From Dichotomocladium elegans (Eukaryota > Mucoromycota > Mucoromycetes > Mucorales > Lichtheimiaceae), in contig JAIXMN010000006.1 in assembly GCA_025716815.1 (NCBI GenBank), forward strand, positions 744,001 through 808,000: DNA of 64,000 nucleotides, in the 5' to 3' direction. The translations under genes and the position numbers were made by a program. Under the pieces are notes generated by a model. It had not been told where the DNA came from, made no database searches, and was given only the letters and a program-made list of their open reading frames with translations. Each line of letters opens with the position of its first letter. The stretch's first letter is position 1. Below are positions 40,313 through 52,333 of this stretch, piece after piece.

Positions 40313-40916
40313 ATGGCCAAACATCATCCTGATCTTATACATTGCCGCAAGCAACCTGGTATTGCCATCGGTAGACTCTGCGAAAAAGATGACGGCAAGT
40401 GCGTCATTTGCGACAGGTATGCATGGATCGCATTTTTCTGAAGATCTGTCCAGTCCCATTCACAACGCGTATGTGTATGTTGTGTACAAAAAAAAAAACA
40501 TCTATTTAGCTACGTACGTCCGGCCACATTAGTACGTATATGCGATGAATGCAACTTTGGTATGAGCCTTTTCCCTATAGTTACAATGCAGCAAGGAGGG
40601 GGCGAGGTGGTGGAATCGGTCACTGCGGGATGTCTTCTCACGCTTGCTCTTTCCTGGTAGGTTCATTCCAGGGTAAATGCGTCATTTGCGGCGGACCAGG
40701 CGTGTCGGATGCGTATTACTGTGTTGGCTGCACACGGCTTGAGAAGGATCGAGAAGGTTGCCCAAAAATTATCAATCTTGGATCGTCAAAGACAGGCAAG
40801 TCTTTTTGTGGGACAGTGCATGGAACGTTCTTTTCTTCTCGGGAGGCTGACATGATTTTCTGTTCATCTTAGATTTGTTTTACGAGAGGAAAAAGTTTGG
40901 ATTCAAGAAAAAGTAG
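40313..40916 (+). CDS. RDS3: PHF5A / Rds3 / Ini1, SF3b subunit of the U2 snRNP
   Basis: Four exons (40313-40416, 40510-40559, 40661-40795, 40873-40916) encode 110 residues, exactly the length of human PHF5A. The sequence is nearly identical over most of its length: [77 protein letters not shown]. It is a knotted zinc-finger protein of SF3b that helps hold the intron branch point. Two points stand out. Residue 26, Cys in yeast and human (LCEKCDGKC), is Asp here (LCEKDDGKC). Intron 3 is GC-AG (ACAG then GCAAGT at 40796-40801), and conservation of [12 protein letters not shown] makes the boundary certain. Confidence 0.97.
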
Positions 40917-41641
40917 CGTTTTATTTCATATACACAATCGGAAAAAAAAAAAGCTCCCCATCCAATTCTGGTTTTTCTCTCTCTCTTGCTCTTCCTTATC
41001 GTGTTTCTTGTGTGATGTGTGTGTGTGTGTACCGGCGATTCGTATGCCTAAAATCCAATGATCCTCCGACACACGTGCAGACGCAGAGATGGGACTGGAA
41101 TGGACGGATACATTACTCTCTTCCAAGAAAGCGACGGCATCAGTTTTTGTTTGATGACGGGTGTGCACTGCAGGTTCGACAGACAGGCAAGGCCAATGAT
41201 AAACCCAACGAGCGCCAGCTGTGCGATAGTGGTTCGAATCACCTTTTGCCCGACCAGAGCACGAAAGCGCCGAGCAGCAGAAACGGAGAGGCAAGGTCTG
41301 CAGCGAAAAAGGGAAGTTTGGCGGGATTGGTGGTGGTTCAGTATTGTTCATAAGCGTCTTTTGGGCACACATGCCAGTATGTATCGAGGTGAGAGAAGAT
41401 GAGGATCCCCCGCAAGTGCCAGAGTAGTATGACCCAACCGATACAACATCTCGATTCAATTTTATGCGACTTTTTTTTTTTCTATTCGTGCGACATTGCA
41501 TACGAAATAGAGTTTCGAGAATAAAATATAAAATGCATGAAGAGAATGAGGAATAGGGATTGACTATGAGGGACATGATTGCGCATAAAAGAGAGCAAGG
41601 GAAGACAATGATACAGTGCGTGGGCGGATAGAGACTCGGGG
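40917..41641. other. Convergent 3' region between PHF5A and bZIP gene
   Basis: 725 bp. A TG repeat lies at about 41014-41029. Minus-strand open frames here (41576-40926 and 41242-41048) include a hydrophobic stretch IAQLALVGFIIGLACL but no family match, and they lie between two 3' ends. A GGTTCGAATC B-box-like string at 41231-41240 has no A box upstream. Confidence 0.5.
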
Positions 41642-42649
41642 TTAAAAGCGAATGATATTGGTGCCGGAGGGAGGCATCATGGCCGATACCTGTTGTTGCG
41701 ACGGGTAAGAGCTGGAAGGATTGAATACAGGCGGTAGCCCTGGGTTAGTGGCAGGAGGTGGCGGTGGCGGTGGCTGTTGTTGTTGTTGTTGTTGTTGTTG
41801 CTGCTGCTGCTGACCTCCCGTTGCTCCGTTCATCATCTTTGCTTGTGCCACAGGACAGTCCTTGTGCGCAAGCAATAGCGTCTTCAACCCCACAATTTCC
41901 TCCCGCATGGATTCTACCTGCACTTGTAGCTGCTCGTTCTCACTCGTCAATAATTCGACCTTCGTCTGAAGGTTATTCAGCCACTGTTTCTTTCGCTGCC
42001 GACACTTGAGTGCGGCTACACATGCACACATTGCCAATCAGTCTCGCTTTTCTTTCGTTTGCATGGAGCTAGTTCACTACCTATGCGATTTCGCTCTAGG
42101 AAGTTTTTCCGCTTCTCATCATCCTCAATATGCTTCATTGATTTCTTTCGGCTGGTGGTCGACTTCTTTGAGGGCGATGGTGCTGATGCTTCTGGAAGTA
42201 GAAATTCAATACAACCACATGATCCTCGTACACCCCAAGAATCGAAAAAAAAATCCACCCAACTCACAACTCCCCACCACCACACCACCGCCTCTTCCTC
42301 CTATTTTTTTTTTATATATACCTAACGACGAAGGCCCTGGAAGCATTGATGGTGAAAGTGGACCGGTGCGTAGCGTAGTATTGGATTCCGGCTGCAGTGC
42401 TGATGGGCTGGTAATGGCCGACACAGGTGGCAGGACCGGCTTAGAGGGTACAGCTGCTCCAGAAAAGCTTTGCTCAAAGATATTGGGCTCCTGGTCCAGT
42501 TTCGAACTGGGATTCAGCGGAAGCACAGCCATGGGTCGGTCGTTTAAGACTACCAATAATCATAGAAAGTACGTAACAGGCGCACATATATACCGTCTTT
42601 CTCTATCTTCTTTACCTGTGCTTTCGGATTGTGATCGAAGCGTCGTCAT
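41642..42649 (-). CDS. atf1: Atf1-like ATF/CREB bZIP transcription factor
   Basis: Four exons (42649-42616, 42549-42322, 42191-42081, 42015-41642) encode 248 residues. The basic region and zipper read KRKNFLERNRIAALKCRQRK, KQWLNNLQTKVELLTSENEQ and EEIVGLKTLLLAHKDCPVAQ. This is very close to fission yeast Atf1, including the LLxAHKDCPV signature after the zipper. The N-terminal 130 residues are Ser/Pro-rich. The C-terminal tail has a Q run of 13 and a P run of 7. Atf1 proteins bind CRE sites and are targets of the Sty1/Hog1 stress MAPK. All three introns are GT-AG; exon 1 is 34 nt. The Ssk2-type MAPKKK lies 781 bp upstream on the same strand. Confidence 0.9.
41759..41811. repeat. Trinucleotide tract encoding Gln and Pro runs
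   Basis: Plus strand GGTGGCGGTGGCGGTGGCT followed by TGT and TGC triplets. On the minus strand it is CAG/CAA then CCA/CCG, encoding the Q run and P run of the bZIP protein. Mixed codons suggest it is partly stabilised. Confidence 0.85.
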
Positions 42650-43430
42650 GGAGAAAAAGGAGTAGGGCAATGAAGGGATAAAATGTTCTAATTCTTATTG
42701 TTAACACCTTTGGCGAGGTTCTCAAGCTGTGGAACGTAATGGAAAAAAAAATGGGAGAAACACAATGGTACCTGATTATTGGGAATGAATTCTTTTTCAA
42801 AGTTTTATAGCCACTAAAATTCAAAGTGTGTATGATGTTGATTCAGCTAACTGGGTTCTGCGATTGGGCGAATCCAAGCGTCAATACGCCAAACGGCAAA
42901 AGGGCAAAGGAAATAAATGAGGTTGGGGGGGCGGAAAAAAGGGAAATGGAACGGCAGCTGGATTTTCGGCCAAAAACCATTACGTCGATTGTTACACAGA
43001 TGCATCACAGACTTCCCTTATTTGGATTGCAATGCAGAAATTGGGGCCATGGCTGGGTGAAGAAAAGCAAGGAACACATTCAGCTATTGTAACATTAACA
43101 CGACTCGTGTGGACTGTTGAAACTATCCACGCCATAACCCAAAGACAGGATGCTAGATCGATCAAGTCGCACTGGTTACCTTTATCGGCTTGTTCCCTCC
43201 TTATCGTCCTTTCCAGCAAACAACTTTTAACGTCCTTCGTTCAATGTTAGAAGTTCGTTAAATCTCTTTCTCGATTGCATACTCATCGTTCACAAAACCG
43301 TCATATTCTGCTTGATGGTGTGACGGAAGACAATAGATCTCTCATTCGGCTAACGATTTCCAGGGTTTCACGGATATGAGAATATATTTACACGGGGCTC
43401 GGATAAAAAAAGAGAGGAAGTTCAAAAGCA
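42650..43430. other. Intergenic between bZIP and MAPKKK genes
   Basis: 781 bp holding the bZIP promoter and the MAPKKK 3' end. Plus-strand small frames (42826-43092, 43032-43250) have no recognisable motif. Confidence 0.5.
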
Positions 43431-46400
43431 CTAATCGGATCTGACAGCTCCATCATCCTCTTGCACAATAAAATCGGATCCGACGGACCGGACACTACCT
43501 CCAACCGAACGGTCACCGTAAGCATACACATCGTCATCATAACTTTGACCCGTAGAAGCATCCACAATGTTGTCAGCCGGAACAGCGTCAGGCCCAGGAG
43601 TACTTGAACTATCCGCTCCTTCTGTTGCCATTGCTTTTGTAGTTTGAGCGTCCTGCTGAAATACATCGTCAAGATCCTGTGCATGCTGGGCAGCAATATC
43701 CCGGAAGTAGGCCTGGGCTTGGTCACCATACATATGGCTGCCAACCATGCCCTCAATAGCCATCGAATTTGCAATGCTGCGGACCAAGGGTCGGTCGTAC
43801 GAACGCGTGGATCCAATGGATCGACCAAGTGCACCCTCATCTGGTACAAACGATTCTGCTTTGCCAATCGATGGAATCGGTACCCGATCACCATATTCAT
43901 CCGTCGCCATAAACGCTTCTGGCTGACCTTCAGGGTTGTTAAGCAGGTCGAGATACCGCATTATCCACGGGTGCGACAGTAGCTCATGCGCCGTCGGCCG
44001 CCTCATCGGGTTGCGCGTAAAGCATTTCTTTAAAAAGTCGATCCCACCGCTCGACAGCTGCGTGGGATCCGGCAAAGGCGGATGGCCAGTAACTACGTGA
44101 TACATCACTGACCACTCGTTCTCCAACGTGCTCCATGGCCGTCGTCCGGTAGCCATCTGCACAATGCAACATCCGAGCGACCAGATATCCATTGACCCTT
44201 TGCGTCCCGTGTCTCCTCCCGTGATAACTTCAGGTGCCTGAATTGCGTCATGTTAATCTTAACCATGAAAATACCATCCGCATATAAAAGAGAGCACGAA
44301 TATTCACCATATACATTGGAGTACCCGCCAAACTATTAACGTTCATATTCATCGTTGTTCGTCCCATGGTCTTTTGCCCCTTCGCTAGGATCTTAGCCGC
44401 ACCAAAGTCCGACAGCTTCAGCCGTCCCTGAAAATCAATCAGGATATCTATTGTGCATTCGTTCATTTTAGCATATAATTCAGACATATGCGCTCAATAA
44501 CACAACTCACTATCCGGCTTAATATCGCGATGGACAATGTTGTTCCCGTGCAAGTACTCTAGACCGCTTAATAATTCGTACGCATACTTCATTATATACA
44601 CTTCGTCTTCGATCCGTCCTCCGTGATCCAAGAGCGATCCTAAGCTTCCATTTTCGCAATACTCCATGAATATATACACCTTGTCTCGGTGTACCTCCTA
44701 TACAACGACAATAACAAAAGATATTTCCCCATTCAGTCAGCTTCTTTTCCCGTTACCCTTGTATATTTGCACCATCCGAATTACCATGCCAAAATATTGA
44801 ACAATGTTATCATGATGGAGCATCTCCATAACCTTCATCTCTTCCTTGATGGACTTGTGCAATGCACTCAACGCGCTTGAATCGGGAAACCGAATCTCCT
44901 TGACAGCCATCATATTGGACGTGTCCAGATTGATTGCAAGATAGACAGATCCAAATGTGCCAGCACCAATAAATCTGCCCTGTTGCCACCTAAACGAGAT
45001 ATTAGACGATGAAGGCGCCAGAAATACGAGTGATTGGTCCTCTGGTTTCTGATCGTCGAGAATTTTGCCAACTATTTTGTGTTCTTGCTCATCCTTGTTC
45101 CGCTTCGCTTCGAGTTCCTGGATCTTGCGCATCCATACGTCGCGGATGTATGTCACTCCGCCCGACGCCGATAGCGACGAATCAAAGCTCGAGCTCATCG
45201 CTGTGTCTTCCTTGCTCCTCGTTGACCGTTTGTTGCCTGTCATGTAGAGGTTCCGCTTCGCAGTAACGCCACGATGCAACTGCTGCGCTTCTTTGGCCTG
45301 TAATTCATGTGTCCAGCGAGTGCCGAGCACATCAAAATGGGATATGAGGAGTGCAATACAACGGGCTACCTTGCTCTGAAGCTTTATAAACTCGGACTCA
45401 TTCAGGGCGAGAATATTGACCCCGTGTGTCATGATATAGCCAAACTCCAGTGCAGCCACGGCCCAGCGGAATGTTTTGTGATCGCTAGGGATGCATTCGT
45501 CGGTGATGAACGAGATCCAGTCGATCGCCAGCCTGACAAGCTTCAGATCCAACTGGAGCCGCACTGCTAATTCCAGAAACTTGGCTGCGCGCATGCCAAA
45601 GTCACTTGAGAAACTAAAACATTCTTCCACAAGTTCCTGACAGCCCAGCCCTATCGTCTGTTCGCGGATGGTGCTCACACTAGCTATCGCCGAGTCTGCA
45701 AGCTTAAACACTGTCATCTTCACCTTGGATAGCTCCTTGTTGATCCGAGGAATATGCGCACGGTGCTCCTGTAGAATCTCAATCCCAGATGACTGGACCG
45801 CGCTCCAAAACACCGCCTTTACAGCCTGAAGAACGCTGGCATCGCCCGTGACCAGCCGAGCGCGCTTTGTTTTGATCCCCAGGTTGATGAATGGTGTCGG
45901 TGCCTCTACAACTTCGCCCGTCCACATGATATTCTGCCATGGTGTCAGGATTACTAAATAGTCATCCTGACCTATAGCAGATCCTGGAGTACTGGGCATA
46001 GAGGGAGAATACCTGTCGCCTGCAAAACAGGCTCGGATCAGCCCCCGGATATCATCGATCCGACCATACAGTGAAGGTGATGCAATGACATATGTCCTCT
46101 CTTCTTCGAACGATCCGGTTAAGACAAGAAAATGGCCCGAATCAACCAAGCAATCGACAAGTTTTTCAAGATTGTTTGCATCCACCACGTATTCAGCAGC
46201 ATTCTCAAACTGACCTGTGAAAAACCTAAGGGAAAGGTCATTGTCAATTCGCAGGTTACCCATAAGCGCGAAGATGGGCTAACTTTCCTTGCAAACTGTA
46301 GTAGTTTCCGCGCACGCATGCGCATATTGTGCAGTAGCTTTGTGTATTTGGCCTCGATGCCTGCATCGACGGATTCGGGTTGGATCTTCAAACTAGATAT

Positions 46401-48084
46401 ATAATCCTTCATCACATCGCCAAGGAGCCGATTGGTCAACTGGCTATAAAAGAACGATCATCAGTCAAACGGAAAACAGTCGACAAGAAAAGCATTTTTA
46501 CCAAAATTGTCCAGCGCACTCCTCATCCGCCTTGTCGACCACTTGGCATACTGTGCTCTTGAAAAATTCCCATTCCTTCTCCATCACCTCGCATTCACGA
46601 AGGCTGTTTTCACGCTCAAGGTCGAGTTTCCACGTGATCAATCTGAAATAGAAGCGCATGGATTCCATAAGGACATTGTCGTAGTCATGGTCAACAAAAT
46701 CGCCGGTCTTGAGCTGCCATCCTGGGGCAGGATATGCCAGTTCCTCGTACTGCTTTTTGACCCTGCAAGCAAGGGCGAGGAGTCCACGATAATCCTCCAT
46801 CATGGCATCAACCATGGGTTTTGGGGGAGCGTGCAAACGATCCTTGTATTCGAGACGTAGCTTTAAAGCCTCCTCAACCAGTGAAGTCGGGAAAACGGCT
46901 AGCTGACGCAATTGGTTAAGGAAGGGCGGGAGATTCATTTCCTTGAAGAGATCATTGTTGGCAATCATTGTCCGTTTCGACTTGACGAGCAGAAGATTAA
47001 GAGCTGACAATGTGCGCTTGTCAAACGTATCTTGGAGCGCCGACTCCTTAAGAATACGTTCCACAAAGGACGGATCCGTGCGTGGCTGTTGTTCCTGCTG
47101 TCGCATTGGAGATGACACGGATGACTGTGTCTGCCGATCATCTGATTCGTCCGTCTGATCTTGCTTACGGGCCACCTGAAGATCGCTCGATCCGGTCCAG
47201 TCACTCAAGATCTTGTACTGCATGCAGAGGCTGCGTGTGATAGTGCACCATGCATTGAGTGCGTCAAGCCGGGCCTGAAACTCAGGAGCACCGTACTTTG
47301 GATTCGCAAGGATCATTTCCGCTCTGGTGGTATACAACGATTCGATCCTGTCGACGCTTTTGAGTACCTCAGCAACTTGGTCAAGCGCCGTTGCCTCTTT
47401 TTCTTCTTCATTGTTATCGCTGCTGGTTGAGTCGACGACCCGAAAGGCCATCACTCGATCAATAATGCTTGGTATTTCTCGTCGCCCTTCCTCAAGATAT
47501 TTCTGCTCTTGTGCAATTGTACGACCACGCAACAATGCACGAAGTGAGAGCCAGATCTCTTGGATCGGCTTTTGTTGCTTTAAGCGATCCGACGTCGAAA
47601 GCCGCTTCTTTTCTGATTTTAGCACCTCCCCCATGAGAACAGACTGGAGCATTTGCTGCCACTCAAGACGTTCATGTTTGATTTCTGGTGCAGCAAGAGA
47701 TTGATTGTAGTTAAGGTGATTGAATACTACTTCGTCCTCGTCATCCAATTCATTGTTGCTATTATCATCGTCTTCACTGTATTCATCGTCGAAATCGTCT
47801 GGCTGGCGTGGAAAGTTGAAGGGCCAAGGTTGCTGCTGCTGCTGCTGCTGCTGCACCTGGGATCGGAAGTGGAGGTGAGGAGATATGTTATTTGCTTCGT
47901 TGGTGGCTATGTTGATATTGTTCGCCTCGCCGCCCAAAGTGCAGCTTTCGCCGGAAGTATGAAGTTCAGCATTCGGCTGTCGGGATGGATCAAAAGCCGT
48001 TATAGGCAAAGATTCCTCGCAGCTGTCCAAGCGCTCATGATCTTCGTGCGCTGTAGACCAGCGTACCCGTCGACCACCTGTCAT
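43431..48084 (-). CDS. SSK2: MAPKKK of the HOG/stress pathway, Ssk2/Wis4 type
   Basis: Six exons (48084-46502, 46443-46284, 46209-44785, 44697-44511, 44447-44308, 44237-43431) encode 1433 residues. The long N-terminal half (acidic, poly-Q at about 77-84, then helical with LFKEMNLPPFLNQLRQLAVF and FENAAEYVVDANNLEKLVDC) is the Ssk2/Wis4/MEKK4 regulatory region. The kinase domain starts near residue 985 with FRWQQGRFIGAGTFGSVYLA. Its key parts are MAVKEI (Lys), NIVHRDIKPDNILID (catalytic loop), LSDFGAAK, GTPMYMAPEVITGG and MDIWSLGCCIVQMATGRRPW. A tail of about 190 residues follows. Family members phosphorylate the Pbs2/Wis1 MAPKK under osmotic stress. A longer start (Met at 48174) is possible. 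All five introns are GT-AG; the intron 2 acceptor was chosen by frame (donor GTTAGC at 46283). Confidence 0.93.
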
Positions 48085-49488
48085 GATTAACTTGGTGCGT
48101 TTTTGAGATTCGGGAAAGGGGAGATGCCGATGTGATGCTGTGTCAAAAAAAAAGGCGTTTTCTTTTTTTGGCATTTTCTGCCCAGCATTTGCTGTTGGGA
48201 AACGGGCATTTCCTGACCCCCAGCCTGCCCCACAGTTGATGCTACCCCCTTTTCTGTGAATATCAAGCTAGCCTACCATTCCCCCCTTTTTTGCAGATCT
48301 GCCATAAAATCTTAAAATTTATGGTTAAACAGAAGGATACTGACAGATCCACTTTGACCCTTAAAGATGATCCAAGTGGTCCGGGCAAAGGAAAAGCAGC
48401 AATATCGTGCTCGCCATCCATTTGGCTTGCGTGCTGGCTCATCCGAAACAATCCACCTTCGCTTGTGGTGACCACATCGCAGATAAAATAAGTTTAGAAA
48501 ACGTGCTTTCGGAATACGTGTTTTTAGCGAACAACATCAGGAAAGAGCTTACCTAGAACGATCCGCTTGGAAGCGTGGCAAGGCAAGAACATGTTTGCAG
48601 AGAGAGCATTGCAGACCATCAAGCTCGCTTTTCCTGGTGTTATTCATAAGAGTGGTAGACATGAGCGCACCCCTCGTTTGTCTTTGTCTTTATATGTCTT
48701 TACGTTGTCACCGTCTATGCTATACATAAACTATGAAGCCCAGTCGAATTCTTTTAATGTGTTTCCCAGTGTAAACATTCTTCTGCAGAACCTTCGGAAA
48801 CCCATCCGATCACACTTGTTTCTTCACACAGTATCCATGTTCTGACCAAGCAGACAGAGACAGATAAGGGTATAAGGCAGAGGGTATGCAGTAAAGGAGA
48901 TATCATGAAACGCCCTCGCACGTTAAATTCCCCAACTGCTTATATTTAATAAAGATATTGCATGTTTGATCTTCAACCACTGTTTTGCTGGAGTCTGATG
49001 AGTGTGAACATGGGTTCTTTTGCTTCTACCGATGTCTCGTGTGGTATCACATCTTTGCGCTCCAGTTTGCTCTATGCATATTGTCTAGCAGGAAGTTGAG
49101 ATTGAACACCTATATAGCATAATTTTGCACATGCGTACCTCGTGCTATGTATTAAGTACATAAGACTGTCTGTCCTTCAAAAACAAAAGATGGTCATTTC
49201 ATAGTCTATCACATTTTTTTTGCGAGGATGGCTTTTATGACCCTGACCGGCGCTGAAAGGCGTTCACTCAGCGATTTCCCAAACTGGTGCCTGTCATGTT
49301 AATACTCCGACTGTCAATCGGGGGTCTAGCCCAGAATCCAAAATAGTAATATCAATGTTGGGATAATCGGTATTCTCGGCGATAGCACCATTGAAATAAG
49401 CTAAAAGTTCTTTTTTTAAAGCATTATTTTTAGATCGTATTTACAAAAGATACAGGGGTAGCAAATAGTTTGTTCATGTCACTTGTGA
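48085..49488. other. Intergenic between MAPKKK and membrane-sensor gene
   Basis: About 1.4 kb with no recognised gene or repeat. Contains the MAPKKK promoter and the 3' flank of the sensor gene. Confidence 0.55.
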
Positions 49489-50524
49489 TTATGCAACGTC
49501 CGGCTTGTACTGAACCGTAGGTTCATCTGGCTTATGATAGTAGTTCGGTTGCTGCTCTGTGCTATGATAGCAATCTGCACCCAGGTCCCGTTCCTCGGGT
49601 TTGTCATAGTAGCATTGATAGTTATTGTGATTTTCGTAGGGCTGAACAGTTGCTAGGTTGGCGTATCCTGCTGATGAGGGTGGAATGAAGGGTCGTGCTT
49701 GCTGCTGGAATGGCAATTTTGGGGATGCAGCCGTGTAGCCTGGTGCAGCACCAGTTCCTGACATACTGATCGTATAATCGTCTGGCTGATGATGAAAGCC
49801 CTGCTTTCTAGGTTTGTTTCCATCGCGTCGAACAATCCAGAGCACTAGGGCACCAATCATGGCGACACCGGCTAAAACAAACGCAAGACGATAATTATCA
49901 ACACTTGGACAGCTCTTTTTTTTCCCCTCATCGCATAAAATCATAGCTATCGGTTGACAGCTTACCTACACCACCGACGACAGCGCCGACGATGACGCCG
50001 GTACCAGGGCCACCACCATTATTACTGCTGTCGCTGCTGTCTCCTGCATTCGGGGTGTTATCCTGGATCGATCCAGATTGATGGTCTTGGCTGCTGCTTG
50101 TGTCAGAAGGCGAGGATTTATCAGTCGGTCCAGCCGCTGAGTTGCTTGTTTTGTTGGATGAATTGTCCTTTTCTGTCTGTGTTGCATGGCTCTGATCATT
50201 CGTGGTAGTCTGCTGGTCGTTCTTGCTATCTGTGGGAGCTGCTGTGGCCGTATCGTAGTTCTGGGCTGACGTCGTAGTAGGGGATGGTGCTGCGGTGGTA
50301 TCAGATGGTACCTGGCTTGATTGTTGTCCCTGAGCAACATCACTTGAGGCTGACGGCTGTTGGTCAGCAGAGGTGGTGGCTGGAGACTCGGCTGCTGAGC
50401 TACTCGTGGCACTCGCTTGGTCGATTACGCCCAAGCCGGAGATATCCGCTCGTCCAATATCGCATGCAAAATGCAAGAACGCTATTGCGAATAGCAAAAG
50501 CGTGCAGGTTGATGGTAATTTCAT
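49489..50524 (-). CDS. Mucin-like single-pass membrane protein (cell-wall sensor type)
   Basis: Two exons (50524-49966 and 49871-49489) encode 313 residues. A signal peptide (MKLPSTCTLLLFAIAFLHFA) is followed by about 150 residues of Ser/Thr/Ala/Gln-rich sequence suited to O-mannosylation, and then one membrane helix formed across the intron (GVIVGAVVGGVAGVAMIGAL then VLWIVRRDGNK). The cytoplasmic tail of about 110 residues is Tyr/Pro/Gln-rich (YENHNNYQCYYDKPEERDLG). This is the layout of Mid2/Wsc-type wall-integrity sensors. No Cys-rich WSC domain is present, so the comparison is architectural only. The intron splits the membrane helix, GT-AG, phase 1. Confidence 0.75.
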
Positions 50525-51780
50525 GATAATATAAAGAGCTCTGGTACCGTATAGAAAGGGAATGAGAGATCAACACAGACAAGATAGTGGGATATAAGAC
50601 AAGGCTGGCAGCAGCGATGATAAAATAATCGATTGAGCTATTTGATGCGGCTTTATATATTTTGATCAATCCTTTCATTTTCTGCTCTAACGTTCGTTTC
50701 AATCGGCGATACTTCTGACTTGAGCCGGCCTAGACAATGGTCGATCCCCCTCCTTCCTTCCCTTTGGCTTTCCCCCCTACACAAATAGTCCGCTTTAGCT
50801 GCCGCAGGTTTTACACAGAATGGGTCTCTGCAGAGATTGAATAGGATTTACAGCTCAACGATAGGGGTAGAAATACCATACGGCGACAGGGTAGAAATGT
50901 TGCTGTGTTGTTAAGCTTAAAGTGAACGTGGTAGGATTCTCCATGGGAACTTGTAGAATTATCAGTAAAATAAAAAATCTCTACACCTGCTCTATTCTAG
51001 CACAAGGAACCCGAAATTTTTTAATTTGTTGGATTAACTTTCATACCGCAAAGCGACTTTGGGGGAGGGGAAGAGTCGGGGCGTTTCATTGAAACGATGC
51101 TAAATGACTGAGTGCAGAGCACTTAACATCCTGCTTTCAAGTTCCGTCATGAGACCGAACCGTAAAACAACAACATGAGCTGCAGGCATAGGCTCGCTTT
51201 TTTTACGGGAAGGCTGGAGAGATCAACAGGAGAATTGATATTGGTCTATCATCGCCCGCTTTAGTAGCTTCTACGTCCGCAGCGGTGAAACTCTTCTATG
51301 AAATTCTGGCAAACGTAATAGGGGAGAAGAGCATTGGTTCCTGTCAACTATAAAATTACCTATAGGCACTTCTTTACGATCCAGCCTGATTATTGTAATT
51401 TCGCTTAACTCCTCTCTCATATACACTTGCTCTCTCGGTATCCTTTTGATATTGCAAACAATACAAACACAATCTTTGGGATAATCAGCTGGTCATGAAT
51501 TCAAGTTTTCCAATGTAAAAGAGGCCTGCTGAAGCTGTTTTTTACAAGATGGATTGAGCAAGGTGACACTGTCTGCAAGGCTTGGAGGCATTGGCTCATA
51601 TGAAATTCCATCGATCCGAATCTTGCGAACAAGGGGATTCAGATATAAAGTTATAGCTGAAGCAAGCAAGGAAACTCGTGTAGCTTCTGAGATGATAATG
51701 ATAGTGAATCAAGTAGACCTTGGAGGCGGTGTAGGAGGAGTCTTCTCCGGCCTCAAGATGACATTTTATTTTGGTATTCC
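50525..51780. other. Intergenic between membrane-sensor and small membrane-protein genes
   Basis: About 1.26 kb with the sensor promoter and no recognised gene. A plus-strand frame at 51554-51862 is largely the reverse of the neighbouring gene's 3' end. Confidence 0.5.
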
Positions 51781-52333
51781 TTATTGTCGGTGCGGAGGAG
51801 TCGGTTTCCGTCCTGCCACAGCTAACCGACCAGCGGTTGCACCTCCTGCTGCTGCTCCATAGAACACGAAGCCGCAACGTGCAAATAACTCGGCTGCCAA
51901 CTTGAGTGTGACGACCCGAATATCAGCATTCGCAGGTGCTTTCGCGAAAAAAAGCCGGTGGCGAGTGTCAGGGCCGAAAGCAACTTTTCCTAATACACCC
52001 AAACTTGCCACAGAGCCGACGGTGGCTGCAAGTCCTGATCGAGGAGGATAGTATTGCACCAATTGCTCGACAGCACTGCGATCTAAAAAAAACAAAAACA
52101 AGAAAATGGTAAGTAATGATCGAACGTGCCAGTAACATGGGCTCTGCCCTCTTCCCATCATGTCCTCATGGCTCTCACTTCTGGAGATACGAAAATAACT
52201 TGCCTTGATCTGAAGGAGGGGGATTTCCATGGCAAATCTTTGCTGCCTGGTAGTCGACGCCATTAAATACGGTTGCCCATGTGAAGTAGCCGATAGGAGC
52301 ACCGATCAGTATGGCGGGCAAAAAGACGGCCAT
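51781..52333 (-). CDS. Small multi-pass membrane protein of unknown function
   Basis: Two exons (52333-52204, 52082-51781) encode 143 residues. A hydrophobic N-terminus (MAVFLPAILIGAPIGYFTWA) is followed by a loop (AAKICHGNPPPSDQDRSAVE), two further weakly hydrophobic, Gly/Ala-rich stretches (SGLAATVGSVASLGVLGKVA; GFVFYGAAAGGATAGRL) and a basic tail GRKPTPPHRQ. I do not recognise the family. The intron is GC-AG (CAAG then GCAAGT at 52203-52198, acceptor TTTAG at 52083). It is taken as real because both sides read cleanly in one frame and the acceptor has a long T tract. Without a homologue this is less certain than the other GC introns. Confidence 0.55.

Noticed and set aside
41231..41240. 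GGTTCGAATC, which looks like a tRNA B box
   Set aside because: No A box, acceptor stem or cloverleaf could be formed in the surrounding 100 bases.
40926..41576. 216-codon minus-strand frame, and a nested 64-codon frame with a hydrophobic stretch
   Set aside because: Lies between two convergent 3' ends, is full of Ser/His repeats from TG and CT tracts, and has no recognisable domain.
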